A stretch of DNA of 64,000 nt from SB11 sp943370295 (GTDB lineage Bacteria > Bacteroidota > Bacteroidia > UBA8524): the NCBI GenBank assembly GCA_943370295.1, contig CALRQL020000008.1:1-64000 (forward strand). The letters run 5' to 3'. The translations under genes were made by a program, and so were the position numbers. The notes under the pieces are model-generated. The model was not told the origin of the DNA. It saw only the letters and a list, made by a program, of their open reading frames with translations, and ran no database searches. Shown piece after piece: positions 8,641 to 17,629 of the stretch (positions are counted from its first letter, which is position 1; each line of letters opens with the position of its first letter).

Positions 8641-10014
8641 TTACATTGTAACCGTGCCTATTTCTTCTTGCAACGGCGTTTTTAAAATCCTTCGCTCTTT
8701 TGGGAAGTAATTGTTGGTGCGGTTGCCAAGGTTTTTGAAGTAGCCCAGCCCGATACCCTTAAAAGTTGCAAGTTTCCAGCCTTTGATGCCGCTATTATCG
8801 AAAATGGCGTCTTTGCGTAAGTACTTTACCGCCTCGGTTATTTCTAACTCATAGCTTTCAAAAATTTCTTTGTTGCGGATGATAGAGTTGGCAAGCCCTT
8901 GTGCAGGTAACAATTCACCTTTCATAAGCTCCCCGGTTTCAGTACCAAATGAAACGATGTATAGTTTCTCTGCCAATAAATTCAGGTCTTCATCATAACG
9001 GGCAGGAAACCCGCACCACATGATATTGCGCTCAAAAAAGGCCAACGGATAATTTGCGCTAAAGTAGTTGGATAGCTCCGCGCCTATTTTTCTTGCCGCT
9101 ATAAAAAGAGGTTTCTTTGTTCTTGAAAGCTTGGTTTCGTTATCGCCTTTCTTTTGCAAAACCGCGCAATAAAACCCTTCGGCTTTTACTAAGTGGGGAT
9201 AAAAACGATACCCGGTATTCGACTCTACTATGCCGGTACCTTGGGGCAAAGTCAGTTTCACTTCTTCAAGGCCGAACTCTCGGCACATCCATTCTACGTT
9301 ATACTCGTTTTCTTCGGGGGCATGGGTGCAGGTAGAATAAATTAAGTGTCCGCCGTCTTTCAGTGTCTTGATAGCTGACACCAATATGCGCTGCTGGCGT
9401 TGGCTGCACAGCTGCACGTTAGCCTCGCTCCACTCATTAACAGCGTCGGGTTCTTTGCGGAAAAGCCCTTCCCCACTGCACGGTGCATCACAAACCACAA
9501 CGTCAAAAAAGCCTTCAAGGGCTTCAAAATCTTTGGGGTCGTTATTGGTAACGATGGTGTTGGGGTAGCCCCATTTTTCAAGGTTATCTCGCAATGTGCC
9601 TACGCGTGTTTTTATCACTTCGTTGGCTACTAATAAACTTTCCTGCGAAATGGTGCTTACTAATTGTGTGCTCTTTCCTCCCGGTGCGGCACACATATCC
9701 AGCACTTTTATCGCGTTATTTTTGGGGTTGATTTGTTGCAGGGCGAAGCCTGTAAACATACTTGCCGCTTCTTGCACATAGTACGCCCCTGCCTGAAACA
9801 AGGGGTCGAAGGTAAAAACAGGGCGAATGGGCAGGTAATACCCTTCGTTGCACCAAGCTACCTTTGGGTAAGGCAGCATTGTTTTTATCTTTTCGGGGTT
9901 TATCCGTAACGATACCGGTGCGTCAGCTCCAATGGCTGCTACATATTCGTTAAATCCTGTTTGCAGTTGTTGCTGCATCCTGATTGAAAAAGGCTCGGGC
10001 AATTCCCTTGTCAT
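8641..10014 (-). CDS. RsmF/NOL1-NOP2-Sun family RNA (cytosine-5) methyltransferase
   Basis: The 457-residue protein is a SAM-dependent m5C RNA methyltransferase. Visible motifs are the SAM-binding VLDMCAAPGGKSTQL, the catalytic DAPCSGEGLFRK and the YSTCTHAPEENE motif carrying the second conserved Cys. The C-terminal extension (about residues 290-457) fits the RsmF/YebU subgroup, with a pseudo-PUA region. The likely substrate is 16S rRNA, though tRNA cannot be excluded. It starts 9 bases after the stop of the TPR-caspase gene, so it may be co-transcribed with that operon although it is functionally unrelated. Confidence 0.9.
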   Translation of the reverse strand: MTRELPEPFSIRMQQQLQTGFNEYVAAIGADAPVSLRINPEKIKTMLPYPKVAWCNEGYYLPIRPVFTFDPLFQAGAYYVQEAASMFTGFALQQINPKNNAIKVLDMCAAPGGKSTQLVSTISQESLLVANEVIKTRVGTLRDNLEKWGYPNTIVTNNDPKDFEALEGFFDVVVCDAPCSGEGLFRKEPDAVNEWSEANVQLCSQRQQRILVSAIKTLKDGGHLIYSTCTHAPEENEYNVEWMCREFGLEEVKLTLPQGTGIVESNTGYRFYPHLVKAEGFYCAVLQKKGDNETKLSRTKKPLFIAARKIGAELSNYFSANYPLAFFERNIMWCGFPARYDEDLNLLAEKLYIVSFGTETGELMKGELLPAQGLANSIIRNKEIFESYELEITEAVKYLRKDAIFDNSGIKGWKLATFKGIGLGYFKNLGNRTNNYFPKERRILKTPLQEEIGTVTM

Positions 10015-10023
10015 GCCTCAAAG

Positions 10024-13000
10024 TTACCGCCAATTATATTCATCTTCTACCGGTGATTGCTGCTTTTGTTTCTTGCCGTATTTTTTTATCAGTTTTTTAA
10101 ACTTTTTGTTTTCAGCAAGGTTATCGAAGTTGTAGTCCATTGCAAGATTGCTTGCCCAATAGCCTTTTTTAAGGCTTTCTTCCAGCCAAACCAGCGTTTT
10201 TTCAGTATCCCCGCTGTTGTTGTAAACCATCGCTATGTAATACGCCATGTCGCCAAGTCTGTAATCATCCGGCTGGGTAGGTTCACAAGCAAAATAAAGT
10301 TTCCCGCACTCAGCCGCTTCTTCATTGTATAAATATCCACTATTATCTTTTACATAAAGGATGTATTCATACGCCAGCGAAATATCTTTACGTTCACGAG
10401 CTGCCTTGGCCAAATACATTATCGCGGTATCTACAGATTGTTCGTAGCTGTAGCGCGCACTCTGGTAAAAGCTCAAAAAGGTTTGCGGCGGGGTTTGCGG
10501 GTCCTCTTTTATCACTCTCAAATACAGTACATAAGCGCTATCGTTGTTGCCTTCGTCAAGGTAAACATCTGCCAACTCAAGAGCCGCATAAATATCAGTC
10601 TGCTGAGACTCCAACAGCATTTCCTTTAGCTCTACCAATTCTATTCGGTTTATTTCCTCCTGTTTCCTGTCGTTTATCTTTTCTAATTTATAGCCTAAAT
10701 AATTTATTTCAGTGCTAATGGTACTGGCTTTTTCGTAATACTTAAGTGCACTGTCCCATTGATTGCTGTAATAAAATATCTCGCCAATATTAAAATACGG
10801 GTAGTAAAAAGTACTGTCGTCTGCTATCCCCTTTTTAAATAAGTCTATAGCCCTCGCTGTGTCCTTATTGTTTAGGTATATCAAAGCAAACTCGTTGTAA
10901 TAGTCTGCATCCTGTTTGCCGTATTTACTATACCTGTTCATGGTAACTTCTACCAAATCCATATCAACTTCCGCTTCTGCTGCTGCCTTGGCTGAGTAAA
11001 GGTATTTTTCGGCCGGTTTGCAACGAATAGCCTTTTCGTAGCTTGCTACTGAGAGCTTCCAGTATTTTAGTCTCTCGCCTAACTTGTACTCATAACTCTT
11101 GCATTTAGTAAGGTACAAATCGCCTAAGCTTCTGTGGACTACCGCTTCCGTTGAATCGGCTTTTAATGCTCTTAAAAGTGCTTCCTCAGCTTCATCGTAA
11201 AGACCTTTATCAAGGTAATACTTACCGATGTTGCACAAAGTGAAGGCATTATTTGAATCAAGGCTATACGCCATTTCATAATACACAAGCGCAGAGTCTT
11301 CCTCGCCTTGTTTTTCGTAATACGCACCGATGTTGTTAATAATGTTGGTTTTTTCAGGAGCCAGTTCGTGCGCCATTTTGCTGTAAAACACAGCATTATC
11401 ATAATCTTCCCTGTGCTCGCCGTAGTGAAAGCCCAACTTAAAATACGCAATGGCAATCGGGTGTTTATCAATCACCGCCGTTAAAATGTTTTCTACACTG
11501 TCGTATTGGCCAAGCTCACTGTAAACGTCTGATATTCCTATGGTGGGCATACTCCAACGAGGAGCAATACTGTGGCTTTTGTGGAGGTACACCAATGCTG
11601 AATCAAAACTCCTCATGTTATGTAATAGCCGCCCCTTTAAAAATAACGGCAACGGGTTTGTCGGAAATGCTGCTATGGCACTGTCCATCATTTTTATTCC
11701 GCGGTTCCAGTCTTCGGGCTGACTCGAGGCAAATATTCCGGCTGCCTCCATGCACTGGCGGGTAAGCTTTACAATGGGTGAGTTGGGGTCTTCGGGTGCC
11801 ATCAAGCTACGAGCCTTGCGTAGTTTCTCTACGCCTTCTTCGTAAAAGTCGCGTTTGGTTTTATCGCTCATCCCCCACTTGTCGTTGTAGCTGTAAAACG
11901 CATTAATGGTAATTTGCGCATCGTTTAGCAAGGCTGCTTTTAAGTCTTCCGTAGCATCAAAAACAACAGGGCCGTTTTTACCCGCGCGGGTTTTAAAGGC
12001 TGAGTAATAATCCCACGCTGATTTTCCTTTGGGCGAAACCAGCTGTTTGTTATCCAATGCGTCGTACATCTTGTTGTACAAGTCTTTTAACACACTGTCA
12101 TTGGTTTGCAGGGTGCGTATTGCTGAGCGGCCTTTGTTTGAGGCCAGTTTAATGGTGTGCTCGGCGGCGGCCATTTTTGCAATGGCGTTTTGCTTCACTG
12201 CATCATTTACCAATACAAGGGTGGCGTTTTGCTTTTCGGTGCAGCAATATTGCGGACTTTGGCGGAACGCTTTGCCCGTTACGGCAATCAGGTCTTCATC
12301 GGTAACAATGGTTGCTTCTTCTACGTTGCGCTGCACGTAATCGTACAATTCACGCACGGTTACTTTGCCATCGGCAGGGCGACTGTCGGCCAAACCGCGC
12401 AAACCGTTCATAAAAAAGTAAGAGAACACTCCTCTTCCTTGTCCCCAAGAGTCGCTCTCTTCTGATTTTTCATCGGCAGCACAGCTTATGAATTGAATTT
12501 CGCCGCTGTTTTGCTCCATGATTTTATTTACGTAGGCCTTGGTGCCCTCTTTGCTTCCGGCCAATTCGTTGGTGCGGCAGGCATCGGTTACCAATATTAC
12601 GTTGGTCTTTTTCTCTGTGATTATTTTACGGATTTCGTCTTTGATAAAGTACACGTGAATCACCCCGCCGCCAAAGGCATACAGACTGGGGTCTTCAACA
12701 GGAGGTAAATCCGAGGCCAATAAAAACGCCTGTGCTTCGCCGTTGGCATCGCCGTGTCCGGCAAAATAGAAAAAGAAGTTGCTGCCTTCTTCCATGCGGT
12801 TTTTGAGTTTAAGCAACTCTTTACCCACGTTGGCCGAAGTCGCATTTTTGTTCAGCAATAAGCGCACATTGTTTGAGTCAACTCCTAAGTCTGATTCTTT
12901 TACTAAAAAGTCGTAAAAGTCTTGGGCGTCCTCATCGGCATAGTTCAGGTCTCCTATGTTTTCGTAATCCGAAATCCCGATAATCAAGGCGTATATTTTG

Positions 13001-13104
13001 CCTTTGCCGTTTATTGCGTCCGGCTTTTGTTTGATAAGCTCTATCTGTGCTTGCAAGTGAGCAAACACAAACAGGGAAACTATAACCAATACGGTTTTTC
13101 TCAT
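10024..13104 (-). CDS. Exported caspase-like (C14) peptidase with TPR array
   Basis: The protein has 1026 residues from the ATG at 13104. An ATG 30 bases upstream overlaps the preceding gene and would place a charged leader before the signal peptide, so 13104 is preferred. A signal peptide (1-20, ending LQAQ) leads into a caspase-fold domain (about 33-290). It has the catalytic His117 in YFAGHGDA and Cys176 in VTDACRTN, and the early GKIYALIIGISDYENI strand. From about 440 to 960 there are at least ten TPR-like repeats, such as KTNIINNIGAYYEKQGEEDSA split over repeated units. It is probably periplasmic or surface-located. It is the last gene of the caspase/CHASE2 operon. The TPR array suggests recognition of a protein partner. 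Cleavage specificity is unknown. Confidence 0.88.
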   Translation of the reverse strand: MRKTVLVIVSLFVFAHLQAQIELIKQKPDAINGKGKIYALIIGISDYENIGDLNYADEDAQDFYDFLVKESDLGVDSNNVRLLLNKNATSANVGKELLKLKNRMEEGSNFFFYFAGHGDANGEAQAFLLASDLPPVEDPSLYAFGGGVIHVYFIKDEIRKIITEKKTNVILVTDACRTNELAGSKEGTKAYVNKIMEQNSGEIQFISCAADEKSEESDSWGQGRGVFSYFFMNGLRGLADSRPADGKVTVRELYDYVQRNVEEATIVTDEDLIAVTGKAFRQSPQYCCTEKQNATLVLVNDAVKQNAIAKMAAAEHTIKLASNKGRSAIRTLQTNDSVLKDLYNKMYDALDNKQLVSPKGKSAWDYYSAFKTRAGKNGPVVFDATEDLKAALLNDAQITINAFYSYNDKWGMSDKTKRDFYEEGVEKLRKARSLMAPEDPNSPIVKLTRQCMEAAGIFASSQPEDWNRGIKMMDSAIAAFPTNPLPLFLKGRLLHNMRSFDSALVYLHKSHSIAPRWSMPTIGISDVYSELGQYDSVENILTAVIDKHPIAIAYFKLGFHYGEHREDYDNAVFYSKMAHELAPEKTNIINNIGAYYEKQGEEDSALVYYEMAYSLDSNNAFTLCNIGKYYLDKGLYDEAEEALLRALKADSTEAVVHRSLGDLYLTKCKSYEYKLGERLKYWKLSVASYEKAIRCKPAEKYLYSAKAAAEAEVDMDLVEVTMNRYSKYGKQDADYYNEFALIYLNNKDTARAIDLFKKGIADDSTFYYPYFNIGEIFYYSNQWDSALKYYEKASTISTEINYLGYKLEKINDRKQEEINRIELVELKEMLLESQQTDIYAALELADVYLDEGNNDSAYVLYLRVIKEDPQTPPQTFLSFYQSARYSYEQSVDTAIMYLAKAARERKDISLAYEYILYVKDNSGYLYNEEAAECGKLYFACEPTQPDDYRLGDMAYYIAMVYNNSGDTEKTLVWLEESLKKGYWASNLAMDYNFDNLAENKKFKKLIKKYGKKQKQQSPVEDEYNWR

Positions 13105-13118
13105 GACATTTAGGATTG

Positions 13119-14060
13119 TTATGCTACCCACCATTTGCGGGCTTCTTCAAAGTTGCCTGCGCGAGCCAGCCAACCACTATAGATTATTTTGTATTCGTCG
13201 GCGTAATTGGATAGTACCATTGCGCTCTTGTAGTACTCCCCTGCTTCTTGCATATAGCCTGCTTCTTCTAATTGTGATGCGGCTTTTACATAATCAAGAG
13301 CCGTTACAGTATACGTTTCTAATTGTTTCGCTATCCCTGAAAGAAACGCTTGGGCTTCTTCGTCTTTTATTATGCTGAATGTGTAGCGGGCGCAGTTGGG
13401 TTTGCCTTTGGGATAGGCCACCCAGTAATAGGTTTTACCGGGACGAAACCAAAATGTTTGCGCCGAAAGGGTCAGCGATGTGCCGTTTACATCCAACTCC
13501 AACAACTTGGTGTCTTCGTTTTCGTTCTCAAAAAACACTACGGTATAGGTAGTGGTGCCGCTATCCTGTGTCCATGTAAGGGTAATGTTTTCACCGTGTT
13601 TCTTTTCGCCATACACGGGGGTTAGCATCAACGGGCGTTTGCAACCGCTGCGCTCCACGCCACCTTTGGTTTGCATATACTCGCTGTGGTAGCTCTCGGC
13701 ATCTTTGTGCTTTTTGTTAAACTCTTTCCATATAAACTGCAAATAGGCAGTGCTTTCGTCGGCGGGTTGTTTTTCGGCCTCTTTAATAAGATTATCTATT
13801 TTGTACTCGCCGGCTTTGATAAGCTTTATGGTTTTGTAGTTTTTGTGCAACAGCACCAATTCTTCGCCCTTGCCTATTTTCACTACCGCTCCTTTATAGA
13901 AGGGGGTTTTGGTGGCAACAGCCGTCCATGCTTTGTCGGCCGCTTTGTTTTTGTATTGTACTTTACCTTTTAGCGAGAAGGCCACAAACTCATTATCGCC
14001 GCCATTAGCCCTAAGGCTTATTGTCAATAGGGCAAAGAATATGATTATCAGGTTTTTCAT
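13119..14060 (-). CDS. Exported FecR-like domain protein
   Basis: The 313-residue protein has a signal peptide (1-18). Residues 25-95 form a beta-rich domain resembling the FecR fold (GKVQYKNKAADKAW, then GAVVKIGKGEELVLLHKNY and IKLIKAGEYKI). The middle region (about 140-230) looks like a second beta-sandwich. The C-terminus (about 235-313) has TPR-like helices (AASQLEEAGYMQEAGEYYKSA). There is no transmembrane anchor or anti-sigma motif as in true FecR. The gene lies between the CHASE2 gene (76 bases upstream) and the TPR-caspase gene (14 bases downstream). It may be an adaptor that links the sensor to the peptidase; this is inference from order. Confidence 0.75.
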   Translation of the reverse strand: MKNLIIIFFALLTISLRANGGDNEFVAFSLKGKVQYKNKAADKAWTAVATKTPFYKGAVVKIGKGEELVLLHKNYKTIKLIKAGEYKIDNLIKEAEKQPADESTAYLQFIWKEFNKKHKDAESYHSEYMQTKGGVERSGCKRPLMLTPVYGEKKHGENITLTWTQDSGTTTYTVVFFENENEDTKLLELDVNGTSLTLSAQTFWFRPGKTYYWVAYPKGKPNCARYTFSIIKDEEAQAFLSGIAKQLETYTVTALDYVKAASQLEEAGYMQEAGEYYKSAMVLSNYADEYKIIYSGWLARAGNFEEARKWWVA

Positions 14061-14136
14061 CGCTTACTTTTGGTTTATATACGTTTAGTTACGCTTTGGT
14101 AAATACTATGTTGTTAAATGTTTGAAATTATACCTC

Positions 14137-15324
14137 TTAGTGGTGGCCAAAAACGGTGTGGTAGCCGTATTTTTCTTTTAGCCAGGTAGCAAACCCGTCG
14201 TAAAAATACAATACATCTACCGACAGGGCGATGCCTGCCAATATGGGCGACATATCTATTTTCATCCCAAATTTAGAGAGGAAGAAAAACGATAAGTACA
14301 CCATTAACACAAACGTGAGCAGTTGTATTATTTTGGTAATAAGGTGAAAGAATTTGTGTTGACTGATGTAGAACTTGGTGAAAAAGAATACGTGTATCCA
14401 ACAAATAATAAAGGCCAGCACCATTGATAACCATGATGGGACTTTGTTGATGTATTTTCCTTCAAGGATTGAGCTGATAATGTTTGCATGGATAATAACG
14501 CCGTACATATCAGGAAATGCTTTGCCGCTGAACTTTGGGTTCATGGGCGTGAAGCGGTTTTCTTCTATCACTTTGGTTTTTAAATCCGGCCCTAAGAAAC
14601 CCATCAACACTATTTTGCCCTTCATCACATTAATGTCAAGTGCAGTGTCTTCCAACTCAAAGGCATCTATTATGTGGTATTGATCTTGCCTGCGGCTGTA
14701 ATTAATGGTTTCAAGGGGTTTGCCCCTGCCTTTCAACGCTTCATAGGCAGCCGGATTGTATTTTTTAACAATGGCTGTGGCAAACGCTTCTTGGGGAGTT
14801 TTGGTAAACTCATAAAAGGGTTTGAAGTAGCGCACGGGATAGGTGGAGTCTTTACCAATGAAATTTATGTAACCCCACGTAGGGTTGGTAAGGGGTAACG
14901 CCGTAGTTACTACTTCCGATCGGTAATTTTCGTGGCCTTTCCCTGAAAGGTATGAAGCCATTACCATATTGGGCGTGTTATTGATTTCAGCCGTTAGCAA
15001 TGAATCAATAAAGGGGTCTTTGTTTTTTAGCAGTTGTATGTCAAACCCTATCACCGCGGGGCCTGCTTGTTTAATGCGTTGTAACTGTTGCAGCAAGCCA
15101 AAACGGTTGTTGTAGCCCACATTTACAATAATGATGTTACTGTCTATCGGGGCTTCTTTTTTTATTTTGGTGAAGTAAATATCGCTGAACTCAAAATCCT
15201 TTAGCCCGTGTTTCAACGGATCCAGTATTTTGAAGTTGAACGGGATATAAGCAAAAAGTGCCATCACAAGGAAAACCCCTATGGTGGCACCAATACTGTC
15301 GCGTATAAGATATTTACCTTGCAT
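14137..15324 (-). CDS. CHASE2-domain membrane protein
   Basis: The 395-residue protein has one N-terminal membrane segment (about 10-30) and a large extracytoplasmic CHASE2-like sensor region (about 35-290). Family features include IIIVNVGYNNRFGLLQQLQRI, AVIGFDIQLL, GYINFIGKDS and KIVLMGFLG. After it come about three membrane segments (about 300-375) and a short cytoplasmic tail. CHASE2 normally feeds a C-terminal kinase, cyclase or other output domain. None is present here, so output would have to go through other proteins. The start is 6 bases after the caspase/DUF4384 gene stop, which supports translation from one mRNA. Confidence 0.85.
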   Translation of the reverse strand: MQGKYLIRDSIGATIGVFLVMALFAYIPFNFKILDPLKHGLKDFEFSDIYFTKIKKEAPIDSNIIIVNVGYNNRFGLLQQLQRIKQAGPAVIGFDIQLLKNKDPFIDSLLTAEINNTPNMVMASYLSGKGHENYRSEVVTTALPLTNPTWGYINFIGKDSTYPVRYFKPFYEFTKTPQEAFATAIVKKYNPAAYEALKGRGKPLETINYSRRQDQYHIIDAFELEDTALDINVMKGKIVLMGFLGPDLKTKVIEENRFTPMNPKFSGKAFPDMYGVIIHANIISSILEGKYINKVPSWLSMVLAFIICWIHVFFFTKFYISQHKFFHLITKIIQLLTFVLMVYLSFFFLSKFGMKIDMSPILAGIALSVDVLYFYDGFATWLKEKYGYHTVFGHH

Positions 15325-15330
15325 GGCAGT

Positions 15331-17538
15331 TTATTTACGTGGTACGCATTTTACTGAAATTCTTGTAATTGACCAATTGGCGGGAGCTATTAATTCATCG
15401 CGAGTGCCTTCGCCAACGCCTTTCAACAGTTGTTCCAGCGGGCTTCCTCCCCTTTCTCCTGATTTTTCTCTTAGCACACCCTCTTGTTTAAAAATTTCAA
15501 GGTTGTTGATGGGTTCAGCGCTGGTAAACATCATGTAATTCAACGTTCCTACACTGTCGCTAACTCTAAAGAGGCGCGCAGCGCCCAACGGCGCATTTTG
15601 CTTAATCTCAAACGTTTGTTTGTCAACGGCAGGGTAAGTGTTTTCGCCCGTAATACTGCGGGGGAACAACAACGTCATTTTTGAATTCTTATCAATCGAG
15701 AAAATATACACGTAGCGTTTGTTTCGGTCCCAATAAGCTTCGTTTACTTCATCTACTGTAAATACAAGACCCATCGTATCACCGTACATTACCTCGGCAC
15801 CGTCGCCCAACAACTGACCGTTTGATGATTTTCTCAGCGCAAACGAAAAAGGGAAACTGCCGTCATCGGGTGGGCTTTGCAGCGTTAACCACGATTTCAC
15901 TTTGGCAATGCGTAAAATGTATTCTTCTAAACTATCTGCCAACGATTGTTCAACTCCTTGGTTTTCGTTGATTTCAAAATAGTTGGTTCGGGCGGGCATT
16001 GAGTAGCTTCGGGTGCCGTCGTCGTATTGACGGTCGGGGTTCACCAATGCGTACTCTATTTTGTTGTTTTTGTAACGACCTACTAACACGTAATCAGCGT
16101 CAGCGGGGTTGTTTACCATCGTTACTATCGAAAATTTCTTAAACCTTTCTTGCAATACCTTGGCCAACGCTTGGGTAGCCGGTAGGTTAATGGCAAGGGT
16201 AGAATCGGTAATCAGTTTATCGGTTTTTAGCTGGGTTCCGATGGTTTCAGGGTTTTTGTCGGCGTAGGTTACTATCCAGTTGTTTTTATCGTAGTATATC
16301 TCTTGGTACGAAAATGAATTGGCCGATGCTTTGTAGTTTTTATCGGCAAGCGTTTTGGCACTCGCTACCAAACTTTTATAATCAAATGCGCTGTTGTATA
16401 TGTGGATTTTTACTGCTGCCGAGGCATCCATTACCACATTGGTAACTTCAAAATCATCGCCGGGTTTCAATCCTTTGGGGTCTCCCTCAATTATTTTTGC
16501 ATAACAACGGTTAGGACCGTCAAGACGTACCACCTCAATTTTTAAAATGCCTTTGTCGGTTTTGCGTTGCAACTGACTTTTCGGGCTCAATCGTGAGGGC
16601 ATCCCTGCTTGCAACACTACCAATCCGTTATCTACTTTTATTACGGGTATCACCATTTTATCGGGCAACTGTGAGCGGTCAACTCCTAAAAATGTTCCGA
16701 TACGGCGTTCATCGTTCGCGGCCAAAACGGGTTTTTGGGTAAGGTTGTAATACTCCATGATAGCCTCGATACGGTTAAACAACTTTTGAACGGTGGATGT
16801 AACCGGCTCATCCCTCAGTACTTTTATCAAAGCAAGGGTGAAACCTCCGTGTGGGTAACCTTGCTCATCTTTTACTTCTTTTGCGGGTTCTACATCGCGG
16901 GCTGCACTGATAATTAACGCTCCTTTTTCTTCGGGAGGGGTTGGTTCAGAAGCATCTTTCACGTCGCGACTATCGCCGGGAGAAAAACGGGATTGTAATA
17001 CTTCTACTCCGCCTCTTGACATTGAACCGCTATGGCAACTGTCAAATATCGCAGTCAGTTTTACACCCTTTTCTACTAATTTATTCAGTAATACCGCCAT
17101 TTCCTTGTCGCGGATGTCAAAAACACCCTTGTAGGCATCGGCGGGAACTATGGTTTCGTCTTTTTTGTCGTTTTCTTTTGATAATGAATTATTTACCTGC
17201 GACCCATGCCCAGCATAAAAGATAAAAACCACGTCACCTGATTTTGAATCGGTAATCAGTTTTTCAACGGCCTTAATAATGGCATCGCGGCTGGCCTCTT
17301 GGTTAAAAAGTGTAGCAGTGTTTTTATCATCAAACCCAAAACGGGTAATCATGATTTCTTTTACCGATAGGGCATCGTTTACACAACCGTTTAGGTTTGG
17401 CGGTGCTTCTCTGCTCCCCGTGGCTTTTTCCCCTTCGGGCAAATAAGTATTTATGCCTATGAAAAGTGCACGCTTGGTTTGCGACATGGCAACTGCGGCA
17501 CAAGCTATAAACAGGGCGGATAAAAGAACTTTTTTCAT
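15331..17538 (-). CDS. Exported caspase-like (C14) peptidase with DUF4384-like C-terminus
   Basis: The 735-residue protein has a signal peptide (1-20, ending AMSQ) and a caspase/metacaspase domain (about 22-265). It contains RALFIGINTY, catalytic His111 in YAGHGSQ and catalytic Cys168 in FDSCHSGS. The C-terminal part (about 560-700) has RYVYIFSIDKNSKMTLLFPR, typical of DUF4384, which often follows bacterial caspase domains. The region between has no recognised domain. It is the first gene of the four-gene operon. The catalytic dyad is intact, so an active peptidase is likely. Whether it cleaves after Arg/Lys like metacaspases or after Asp cannot be read from the sequence. Confidence 0.9.
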   Translation of the reverse strand: MKKVLLSALFIACAAVAMSQTKRALFIGINTYLPEGEKATGSREAPPNLNGCVNDALSVKEIMITRFGFDDKNTATLFNQEASRDAIIKAVEKLITDSKSGDVVFIFYAGHGSQVNNSLSKENDKKDETIVPADAYKGVFDIRDKEMAVLLNKLVEKGVKLTAIFDSCHSGSMSRGGVEVLQSRFSPGDSRDVKDASEPTPPEEKGALIISAARDVEPAKEVKDEQGYPHGGFTLALIKVLRDEPVTSTVQKLFNRIEAIMEYYNLTQKPVLAANDERRIGTFLGVDRSQLPDKMVIPVIKVDNGLVVLQAGMPSRLSPKSQLQRKTDKGILKIEVVRLDGPNRCYAKIIEGDPKGLKPGDDFEVTNVVMDASAAVKIHIYNSAFDYKSLVASAKTLADKNYKASANSFSYQEIYYDKNNWIVTYADKNPETIGTQLKTDKLITDSTLAINLPATQALAKVLQERFKKFSIVTMVNNPADADYVLVGRYKNNKIEYALVNPDRQYDDGTRSYSMPARTNYFEINENQGVEQSLADSLEEYILRIAKVKSWLTLQSPPDDGSFPFSFALRKSSNGQLLGDGAEVMYGDTMGLVFTVDEVNEAYWDRNKRYVYIFSIDKNSKMTLLFPRSITGENTYPAVDKQTFEIKQNAPLGAARLFRVSDSVGTLNYMMFTSAEPINNLEIFKQEGVLREKSGERGGSPLEQLLKGVGEGTRDELIAPANWSITRISVKCVPRK

Positions 17539-17568
17539 TGGCTGGTTTTTCGGTAATGTGTATGCTAT

Positions 17569-17583
17569 GCGGCCTTTGGCCGC
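17569..17583. promoter_or_regulatory. GC-rich palindrome in the leader of the caspase operon
   Basis: GCGGCC, three bases and GGCCGC form a perfect hairpin 31 bases before the caspase ATG. The T run follows it on the plus strand, the wrong side to end pheS transcription. It may be a 5'-UTR structure or an operator. No classical promoter was found for the operon. Confidence 0.4.
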
Positions 17584-17629
17584 GATTTTTTAAATTTATA
17601 CCTTTTTTACCGCAAAAGGTAAATGATTG

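Noticed and set aside
13105..13134. Longer start of the TPR-caspase gene
   Set aside because: It would overlap the preceding gene and put ten residues before an otherwise good signal peptide.
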